This document shows positions 1 through 5,433 of a DNA stretch of 5,433 nucleotides, one piece after another; positions within the stretch are counted from its first letter, which is position 1; the number at the start of each line of letters is the position of its first letter. The notes under the pieces are model-generated. The model did not search any database, was not told where the DNA came from, and was given only the letters and a program-made list of their open reading frames with translations. The position numbers and the translations under genes were made by a program. This DNA is from Pedobacter sp. (lineage in GTDB: Bacteria > Bacteroidota > Bacteroidia > Sphingobacteriales > Sphingobacteriaceae): NCBI GenBank assembly GCA_028287885.1, contig JAQBOT010000198.1, positions 1-5,433 on the forward strand. Direction: 5' to 3'.

Positions 1-2699
1 GGCACTTCAACTGGCAGAGCTTCTGGCAAGTCATCGAGCTCAGGGGATTCCTCTGCTTCAGGTTCTGCAGCTTCTTCGTCAACCTCTACGGGGGCTAAAG
101 GTTCTGCCTCTTCCACGGAAGCCTTTGTGATCGTCTCTTCAACTTCTTGTTCAGAAGCTTCTGGTAATTTCGGTTCGATTACTTCAGCGGGAGCTACAGT
201 TTCTTCTGCATCTAAGACTTCAATGTTTTTAACTTCATGCTGTGTAAGTCGGTTTCCATTTGCTTTAATCCCCTTCAAATCGATGAACTCTGAAAGAACA
301 ATCTCAAAGGTCTCAGGAATCTGGCTTTTACCTTTCAATACCTCAACCTTGAGCTTTGCTGCAGGATTACTTGTGATGCATACTAGCCTGGATCCTGGCT
401 CTTCGCTCACAAAGCCTTGTTTTTTACCAACTGCTATGTTTTCAAACACAAAGCGCTTTACAAAGTGGTTTTTGGCTTTACCATCATACTGGAGTACAGA
501 GAATGCTCTTTCTGGATCATACTTCTGTATAATAAGCAAGTCTGCATCGAAATGATTGCTTAGTTCAAAACTACTAAGCTCATACCAGCCTTCTTTATGT
601 ACCTGCAGGATCTTGTCGTCTCCATCAAATTCACCAAGGTACTTGCCTCGCCCATCTACATTCAAACGTCTAAGTAATTCATCATACCAGATCTTCAATC
701 CAGATAACGTAGAGATTCCTTTGCTCTTAAGCAGAATTCTCTTTACTGGATATTTTGAAACAATATTGCCTTGAGAAGCACGGCCCTTGATCGCTGTTTC
801 AGCAAAATCAATATCCAGCTGTAGCTTTTTAAGTTTGGTATGGGGTTTAAGTTGTATGCTGACAATTTCTGCTTCTCCATTCGGATTGGCCGTAAAGTAT
901 AAGACTTTAGAACCTTTACTACCTTTTGTTAGATCGTAATCCTTATCCCGTGTAACGCCCATCACAGCGAAACGCTTGATGTATGCAACCCCGGTGGCAC
1001 CATCTTTATAGATCAAATTGTAAATGGTCCGTTCGTCATTTTTCTTAAATACGGCTGCATGGATAATTCCTTTTCCAACAAAGGTCTTTTCTGCAACTTT
1101 AGTTATGCTGCACTTACCATCTTCTCTGAAAACAATGATCTCGTCCAGGTCGGAGCAATCTGCTATAAATTCATCTTTACGTAAACCTGTACCTATAAAT
1201 CCGTCTTCACGGTTCATGTACAGCTTAACGTTGGCAAGGGCAACTTTAGATGCCTCCACCCGATCAAACAGCCTAATTTCTGTTTTCCGTTCCCTTCCTT
1301 TGCTGTATTTGTCTTTTAACTTTTGAAACCAGGCAATGGCATAGTCGGTAAGGTGACGTAAGTGGTTCTTTACCTGCTTAATTTCCTCCCCAATTGCTTT
1401 CATTTGTTCATCCGCTTTCTTAACATCAAAGCGGGTAATGCTGCTCATTGGTTTGTCGATCAGCTTTTTAAAATCCTCTGGCTCAATTTCCCGGTACAGC
1501 TGAGACTTGAAAGGCTCAAACAACATATTTAGCACCTTCAGTACCACTTCAAAATTCCCCGAATTCTCGTAATCTGGATTCTTATACATGCCTTCCTGAA
1601 TAAAGATCTTCAGTAAGGAGCTAAAAAATATTTTTTCCTCCAGTTCGCTAAGTCGGATTTCAAGTTCTTTCTTAAGTAGCGCTTTGGTGTTATGTGTATT
1701 TTGAACCAGAATGTCATTTACACTCAAAAACTGAGGTTTATCGTCCTTTATAATACAGGTATTCGGTGATAAGGACACCTCGCAAGATGTGAACGCATAC
1801 AAGGCATCGATGGTTACATCGGGCGATATACCTGGCGCCAACTGGATAACGATCTCGACGTTTTGGGCCGTGTTGTCCTCAATCTTCTTGATCTTGATTT
1901 TACCCTTTTCATTGGCAGACAGAATGCTGTCGATTACAGAACCAGTTGTGGTGCTGTAAGGGATCTCGGTTATTACGAGTGTCTTTTTATCCTTCTCTGT
2001 GATTTTTGCACGTACACGGATTCTGCCTCCGCGCATGCCTTCATTGTAGGCAGAAAAATCCGCCATTCCACCAGTGAAGAAATCCGGAAGGATGTTGGGT
2101 TTGTTGCCTTTTAGCGCTTCTATTGATGCATCCAGAAGTTCCACAAAGTTGTGGGGCATAACTTTGGTGGCCAGACCTACAGCGATACCTTCGGCGCCTT
2201 GGGCAAGAAGAAGTGGGAACTTGACTGGCAAAGTGAGTGGCTCATTGTTACGGCCATCATAGCTCAGCTGCCAGATTGTTGTGTCGGCGTTAAAGACTAC
2301 TTCATTCGCGAATTTAGATAAGCGAGCCTCGATGTAACGGGCAGCCGCGGCATTATCGCCAGTGATCGGGTCACCCCAGTTACCCTGGCAATCAATAAGT
2401 AGGTCTTTCTGGCCGATTTGTACCATGGCATCACCAATGGAGGCGTCTCCATGTGGATGGTACTTCATCGTGTTACCGATTACATTGGCGGCCTTATTGA
2501 ATCTACCATCATCCATCTCCTTCAAAGAGTGGAGAATCCTGCGTTGTACAGGCTTTAATCCGTCGTTTATATGGGGTACCGCACGATCAAGAATAACGTA
2601 AGAAGCATAGTCGAGGAACCAGTTTTCGTATAGACCATTAATGGGAATTACGGTATGCTTATTCTCTTCGTTTATGCCTTGTTCTAATTCGTCGTTCAT
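1..2699 (-). CDS. parC: DNA topoisomerase IV subunit A (ParC-like type IIA topoisomerase), C-terminus cut by window edge
   Basis: This is the DNA breakage-reunion subunit of a type IIA topoisomerase. With ParE it should form a heterotetramer that decatenates and relaxes the chromosome in an ATP-dependent way. I read 899 uninterrupted codons from the ATG at 2699-2697 to position 3, with no stop before the edge. The N-terminal core (about residues 15-475) has the winged-helix segment HPHGDASIGD at 81-90. The catalytic tyrosine is Y122 in the context AAAARYIEARLS, preceded by the usual Arg, and is encoded at 2336-2334. Residues about 425-475 look helical, like the coiled-coil arm. From about 480 to 825 comes a propeller-like C-terminal domain with no recognisable GyrA box (QRRGGKG type), which favours ParC over GyrA. 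Residues 833-899 form a Glu/Pro/Ala-rich acidic tail that is still open at the edge. ATG is chosen because it precedes the conserved start NGLYENWFLDYASYVILDRA. The gene lies 70 bp downstream of cdd on the same strand. GyrA remains a less likely alternative. Confidence 0.93.
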   Translation of the reverse strand, partial: MNDELEQGINEENKHTVIPINGLYENWFLDYASYVILDRAVPHINDGLKPVQRRILHSLKEMDDGRFNKAANVIGNTMKYHPHGDASIGDAMVQIGQKDLLIDCQGNWGDPITGDNAAAARYIEARLSKFANEVVFNADTTIWQLSYDGRNNEPLTLPVKFPLLLAQGAEGIAVGLATKVMPHNFVELLDASIEALKGNKPNILPDFFTGGMADFSAYNEGMRGGRIRVRAKITEKDKKTLVITEIPYSTTTGSVIDSILSANEKGKIKIKKIEDNTAQNVEIVIQLAPGISPDVTIDALYAFTSCEVSLSPNTCIIKDDKPQFLSVNDILVQNTHNTKALLKKELEIRLSELEEKIFFSSLLKIFIQEGMYKNPDYENSGNFEVVLKVLNMLFEPFKSQLYREIEPEDFKKLIDKPMSSITRFDVKKADEQMKAIGEEIKQVKNHLRHLTDYAIAWFQKLKDKYSKGRERKTEIRLFDRVEASKVALANVKLYMNREDGFIGTGLRKDEFIADCSDLDEIIVFREDGKCSITKVAEKTFVGKGIIHAAVFKKNDERTIYNLIYKDGATGVAYIKRFAVMGVTRDKDYDLTKGSKGSKVLYFTANPNGEAEIVSIQLKPHTKLKKLQLDIDFAETAIKGRASQGNIVSKYPVKRILLKSKGISTLSGLKIWYDELLRRLNVDGRGKYLGEFDGDDKILQVHKEGWYELSSFELSNHFDADLLIIQKYDPERAFSVLQYDGKAKNHFVKRFVFENIAVGKKQGFVSEEPGSRLVCITSNPAAKLKVEVLKGKSQIPETFEIVLSEFIDLKGIKANGNRLTQHEVKNIEVLDAEETVAPAEVIEPKLPEASEQEVEETITKASVEEAEPLAPVEVDEEAAEPEAEESPELDDLPEALPVEV

Positions 2700-2715
2700 C
2701 AAAAATCTGTTGTAT

Positions 2716-2735
2716 CCCGTAAAGATACGGCTTGT
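2716..2735 (-). promoter_or_regulatory. Possible Bacteroidota-type promoter (-7 element) for parC
   Basis: On the minus strand, TATCTTTA (2727-2720) matches the Bacteroidota -7 consensus TAnnTTTG at all defined positions but the last. A TTC lies 19 bp upstream, where TTG is expected. It sits about 20 bp upstream of the parC ATG, which would give a very short leader. No Shine-Dalgarno sequence is visible; the bases just before the ATG read CAGATTTTTG. The match is short and may be chance, and parC could equally be transcribed from upstream of cdd. Confidence 0.3.
2717..2730. repeat. Short inverted repeat in the cdd-parC gap
   Basis: CCGTA (2717-2721) and TACGG (2726-2730) are perfect reverse complements separated by AAGA. 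This could form a 5-bp stem with a 4-base loop. It overlaps the putative parC -7 element. There is no U-run after it on the minus strand, so it does not look like an intrinsic terminator for cdd. Its function is unknown, and an arm this short can occur by chance. Confidence 0.3.
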
Positions 2736-2769
2736 TGAAGAATTATGAAGAATGGATTACCAACACATC

Positions 2770-3264
2770 TTAAAAACTCGCGGACAGGCGGTTTTCAACA
2801 AAGGCAAATGGCAGTAAACTTTGTACACCTCGAACCTTAAGTATCTCGCCGTTAAGGCAATAAAATAGGATGTCGATCTCTGACCCTTGTCGCTGTTCAA
2901 ACTCAGCCATGACTTGCAGACAACCGCCACAGGAGGTTACTGGTTTATTGATCTCAAATGAATCAGTTTGCGCCGTAATTGCTATGCTCCTGATCACTGC
3001 ATCAGGCCTGTTTGCTCCGATTGAGTATAAGGCGACCCGCTCGGCGCATAAGCCAGATGGGTATGCGACATTCTCCTGGTTGCTTCCCATAAAAATTTCT
3101 CCATCGCTTAAAGAAACTGCAGTGCCAACCCGGAACTTGGAGTACGGGGAATAAGAGGTGTCGAGGGCTAGTTCAGCTTTCTGGCAAAGGATTCTATCTG
3201 CTTCATCGAGTTGGCCTATGTTGTCGTATTGCAAATAATTTATGATAAACTTCTGTTCGTTCAT
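2770..3264 (-). CDS. cdd: Cytidine deaminase
   Basis: A zinc-dependent hydrolase of pyrimidine salvage that converts cytidine and deoxycytidine to uridine and deoxyuridine in the cytoplasm. The 164-residue product is a little longer than typical small, tetrameric cytidine deaminases (about 130-150 residues), mainly because of an N-terminal extension of about 25 residues. YSPYSKFRVG at 38-47 and NQEN at 62-65 match the nucleoside-binding region. The first zinc motif is CAER at 73-76, giving ligand C73 and proton-shuttling E75. The second is SCGGCLQ at 111-117, giving zinc ligands C112 and C115. LLPFAF at 150-155 is the usual C-terminal motif. The second motif departs from the usual PCGxCRQ: Ser replaces Pro and Leu replaces Arg, while all zinc ligands and the catalytic Glu remain, so activity is still expected. 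The ATG at 3264-3262 is chosen; the stop is the TAA read at 2772-2770. The gene lies directly upstream of parC and divergent from the TamB-like gene. Confidence 0.95.
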   Translation of the reverse strand: MNEQKFIINYLQYDNIGQLDEADRILCQKAELALDTSYSPYSKFRVGTAVSLSDGEIFMGSNQENVAYPSGLCAERVALYSIGANRPDAVIRSIAITAQTDSFEINKPVTSCGGCLQVMAEFEQRQGSEIDILFYCLNGEILKVRGVQSLLPFAFVENRLSASF

Positions 3265-3277
3265 GTTCAGGCTTTTA

Positions 3278-3308
3278 ATTGTATATGGTTTAGGTTCTTG
3301 CTCTCCAA
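3278..3308 (-). promoter_or_regulatory. Weak promoter candidate for cdd
   Basis: Read on the minus strand, a TTG (3308-3306) is followed 20 bp later by TATACAAT (3285-3278), just upstream of the cdd ATG. The spacing fits the Bacteroidota -33/-7 arrangement, but only the TA of the -7 TAnnTTTG element and one T match. I list it as the best candidate seen, not as a confident promoter. Confidence 0.2.
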
Positions 3309-3381
3309 CTTACACTTCTCGTTGCGCAGGTAAAAAGTGGGCTCCTAATCTACACAATTATAACCATGGGCGTAGGCTTTT

Positions 3382-3391
3382 TACAATTGTA
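3382..3391. repeat. 10-bp perfect palindrome in the divergent cdd/tamB-like intergenic region
   Basis: TACAATTGTA is its own reverse complement and lies roughly mid-way between the two divergent start codons, at 3264 and 3534. Its size and place would suit a dimeric regulator site acting on either gene. The flanks do not extend the symmetry, the sequence is AT-rich, and no second copy was seen in the gap, so chance is quite possible. Confidence 0.3.
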
Positions 3392-3504
3392 TTTTGAACA
3401 ACTTTTAACGATGTCTTTTAAACAATTTGGTACTTTAAGTGTAATAGTAACAAGGCATCCAGCGCATTGAGAGCACCAATGGCATGATTTTAGCGAAATA
3501 AGAC

Positions 3505-3537
3505 ATGAATCACACCTTTTCAACTTACAACAATTGA
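3505..3537 (+). CDS. Possible 10-codon leader ORF overlapping the TamB-like start
   Basis: ATG at 3505-3507 opens a short frame encoding MNHTFSTYNN that ends in TGA at 3535-3537. That stop overlaps the proposed TTG start of the downstream gene (3534-3536) within TTGA, the same geometry as the ATGA overlap of translationally coupled genes. No Shine-Dalgarno sequence precedes it. It may be a coupling or leader peptide, a sign of a one-base sequencing error near 3530, or simply chance. The peptide matches no family I recognise. Confidence 0.25.
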   Translation: MNHTFSTYNN

Positions 3538-5433
3538 ACCCAGTTATACGTAAAACTCTGAAAGTCATTCTATGGGTAATTGCCAGCGTCATAATGCTCG
3601 TTGTCCTAATTGCCTTGTCTTTGAATATTCCAGCAGTTCAAAACTTTGTTAAAGACAAAGCAATCAGCTATCTAAAAAAGAAAACACATACAGAGGTCCG
3701 CCTGGAAAGCATAAAGATTGCTTTTCCAAAGGACGTTGTGTTAACCAAGTTTTATATTGAGGATCAGAAGAAAGACACCCTGCTTTATGCACAAAGATTG
3801 GCTGTAGACATCAGCCTGATGAAGCTGATCAACAAGAAGGTTGAAATCAACAACATTGAGCTTGAAAAAATACGAGCCAACGTTACCCGGATAAATCCGG
3901 ATACAGCATTCAATTATACTTTTCTAATGGACGCATTCATGTCCGAGCAGAAGAAACCTGATGAGGAGGTTGCTAAGGATACAACCTCGACGATGAAGTT
4001 CTCACTCGACAAAATTAGCTTCAAAGATATCGGCATCAAATACAGGGATGATGTGGCCGGTAATGCGGTGGCATTATACCTGGGCGAGTTTACAAGCAGA
4101 ATTAAAGATTTCGACCTGACTGGTCAACATTACGTTATCAAGGAGTTAAGCTTGAAGAACACTTCTTTGAATTACCTACAGCAAAAGCCTTTGACGCAGC
4201 TTGCGGCACAAATGAAGAAAGCTGTTGATACCACCGGGGCCCCTGGAGGCAAACTACCGCTGGTTGAAATAGAGAATTTCGGTTTTAATAACATCAAAAT
4301 TGGTTTCAATGACCAAATCTCGAAAACCAATGCGAATGTTAATCTAAACGAACTCGCGGTAAAGAAACTGTTTATTGATCTTACTTCAAACATTTACAAA
4401 GCAGACGAAGCAAAGATCAACAACAGCAAGATAAACTTCAATGCGGCAGCAACAAATACCAGAGCAAACCTGGACATCAATGAATTTTCAATCACTAAGC
4501 TATTCACTGATTTAAAAACCGGTAAATACCAGGTAGATGATGCCAAGCTGAACCGATCAAATGTAATGTTTGCCTTTAAACCTACGGCAGCAAAGGCGAA
4601 AGCTGCACCGGATACCGCTAAAGCCGCCCCAATGGCGTTCGTGCTAAAAAATCTTAGTCTGGCACAGAACAACATCCAGTTCGATAATCTGGCCGCCAAG
4701 CCTACACCTGGAATGGACTTTAATCACCTAAAAATAAATAACCTTGGCTTGGTTGCAGATGCAATTTCCTACAGCGATGCCGGCATAAAGCTTAATGTGA
4801 AGAGTGGTAATCTGAAGGAGAAGAGCGGCTTTTTACTGAACGAGTTGAAAGGTAATGTCATTTACTCCGACAAGGCAATTAAAATTAACAACCTGGTTGT
4901 AAGAACGCCAAACACAAATATCGAAAACACGACTGCCTTGGATTACACGTCGATGGATGACTTGACTAAGCATCCGGAGCGCGTAAAGATGTCTATGGTG
5001 ATCCGAAATACAACCATTGGTCTGAAAGACGGTATGTATTTTAGTCCGGCTATTCCCGCGAATTATCGTAATGAAAAGATTAAGGTAAATGCGAATGTGA
5101 ACGGCTATATGAACAACCTGAACATTCCTAGGTTACAGATTTCTGGATTGAAAAGCACCCGGATTGATGTTAGCGGAACGGTGAAGGGATTACCTGATCC
5201 GAACAAAACCTTGTTAAATTTAAATATTAAGCAATTCTCTTTGGCAAAGAGCGACTTGCTAGTGCTGATACCAAAGAAGTCTTTACCCGCCAGTATAGAA
5301 TTGCCGAACAGGATACAGGCAAACGGAAAGTTCGTCGGTTCTATGACCAACTTTAACACAAACTTTAACATCAACACCGACATGGGTGCTGCCAAATTGT
5401 TGGCTAGCATGAAAGGACCTAAAGGTAGAGAAA
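3534..5433 (+). CDS. TamB/AsmA-like translocation and assembly protein, N-terminal part (C-terminus beyond window)
   Basis: Large inner-membrane-anchored proteins of the TamB/AsmA group span the periplasm as long beta-rich structures and help assemble the outer membrane or move phospholipids to it. Here 633 codons are visible and the frame is open at the right edge; family members in Bacteroidota often exceed 1,400 residues, and the diagnostic C-terminal TamB domain (DUF490) is not in view. Residues 1-10 are basic (NPVIRKTLK) and 11-30 form one hydrophobic signal-anchor helix. Then comes a typical entry segment (IPAVQNFVKDKAISYLKKKT, 32-51). The rest consists of amphipathic beta-strand repeats with Asn- and Lys-rich turns and several linkers rich in Lys, Pro, Ala and Asp (about 138-154, 227-241, 350-366). 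The start is inferred as TTG at 3534: no in-frame ATG exists between the upstream TGA (3468-3470) and the ATG at 3594, which lies inside the membrane helix. The gene diverges from cdd. A generic AsmA-family name is the main alternative. Confidence 0.82.
   Translation, partial: MNPVIRKTLKVILWVIASVIMLVVLIALSLNIPAVQNFVKDKAISYLKKKTHTEVRLESIKIAFPKDVVLTKFYIEDQKKDTLLYAQRLAVDISLMKLINKKVEINNIELEKIRANVTRINPDTAFNYTFLMDAFMSEQKKPDEEVAKDTTSTMKFSLDKISFKDIGIKYRDDVAGNAVALYLGEFTSRIKDFDLTGQHYVIKELSLKNTSLNYLQQKPLTQLAAQMKKAVDTTGAPGGKLPLVEIENFGFNNIKIGFNDQISKTNANVNLNELAVKKLFIDLTSNIYKADEAKINNSKINFNAAATNTRANLDINEFSITKLFTDLKTGKYQVDDAKLNRSNVMFAFKPTAAKAKAAPDTAKAAPMAFVLKNLSLAQNNIQFDNLAAKPTPGMDFNHLKINNLGLVADAISYSDAGIKLNVKSGNLKEKSGFLLNELKGNVIYSDKAIKINNLVVRTPNTNIENTTALDYTSMDDLTKHPERVKMSMVIRNTTIGLKDGMYFSPAIPANYRNEKIKVNANVNGYMNNLNIPRLQISGLKSTRIDVSGTVKGLPDPNKTLLNLNIKQFSLAKSDLLVLIPKKSLPASIELPNRIQANGKFVGSMTNFNTNFNINTDMGAAKLLASMKGPKGRE

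Noticed and set aside
127..2601. Several plus-strand open frames of 62-142 codons across the left half, such as 127-555, 556-774, 1024-1326, 1863-2114, 2074-2262 and 2362-2601
   Set aside because: All lie opposite the uninterrupted parC frame, are Ser-, Leu- or Phe-rich in the way antisense readings are, and show no recognisable motif.
2700..2769. Possible intrinsic terminator between cdd and parC
   Set aside because: The only stem is 5 bp and no U-run follows it on the transcribed strand, so nothing here supports termination.
2870..3154. Plus-strand 94-codon open frame inside cdd
   Set aside because: It is the antisense shadow of the well-supported cytidine deaminase and has no family motif.
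3366..3470. A 34-codon plus-strand ORF (ATG at 3366) in the same frame as the TamB-like gene, stopped by a single TGA at 3468-3470
   Set aside because: It could suggest an upstream extension broken by one stop. However, its sequence does not look like a TamB N-terminus, and the normal basic segment plus signal anchor is already complete after the TTG at 3534.
4172..5410. Minus-strand open frames at 4172-4393, 4394-4699 and 5105-5410, hydrophobic in places
   Set aside because: They are antisense to the continuous TamB-like frame. Their hydrophobic look follows from reverse-complementing Asn- and Lys-rich codons, which read as Val, Ile, Leu and Phe.

Overview
The window comes from a Bacteroidota genome, most likely a Sphingobacteriaceae member such as Pedobacter or a relative. 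Evidence for this is the topoisomerase subunit A, which has the QRDR and active-site wording typical of the Bacteroidota ParC-like protein, and a long TamB-like protein whose N-terminus resembles those of that family. Base composition is moderate. Start sites lack clear Shine-Dalgarno sequences, and one promoter-like element fits the Bacteroidota TAnnTTTG pattern approximately. These taxonomic points rest on recognition of the sequences, not on a database search.

There are three substantial genes. Positions 1-2699 (minus strand) carry most of a type IIA topoisomerase A subunit (parC-like). It is complete at the N-terminus, and its C-terminus runs off the left edge inside an acidic tail. Positions 2770-3264 (minus strand) encode a complete cytidine deaminase (cdd), 70 bp upstream of parC and in the same direction. 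Positions 3534-5433 (plus strand) encode the N-terminal 633 residues of a TamB/AsmA-like envelope protein that runs off the right edge. The TamB-like gene is divergent from cdd, across a 269-bp region that holds a 10-bp perfect palindrome and a possible 10-codon leader ORF.

The three genes have unrelated cellular roles: chromosome topology, pyrimidine salvage, and outer-envelope assembly or lipid transport. cdd and parC may be co-transcribed, but parC also has a promoter-like element of its own. I see no mobile element, tRNA or rRNA gene, CRISPR array or defence system. The points most worth checking are the tamB-like start (a TTG overlapping the TGA stop of an upstream mini-ORF), a change in the conserved zinc motif of the cytidine deaminase, the Ala at the quinolone-determining Ser position of ParC, and the repeated modules in the TamB-like protein. 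The window looks mostly like ordinary core genome.
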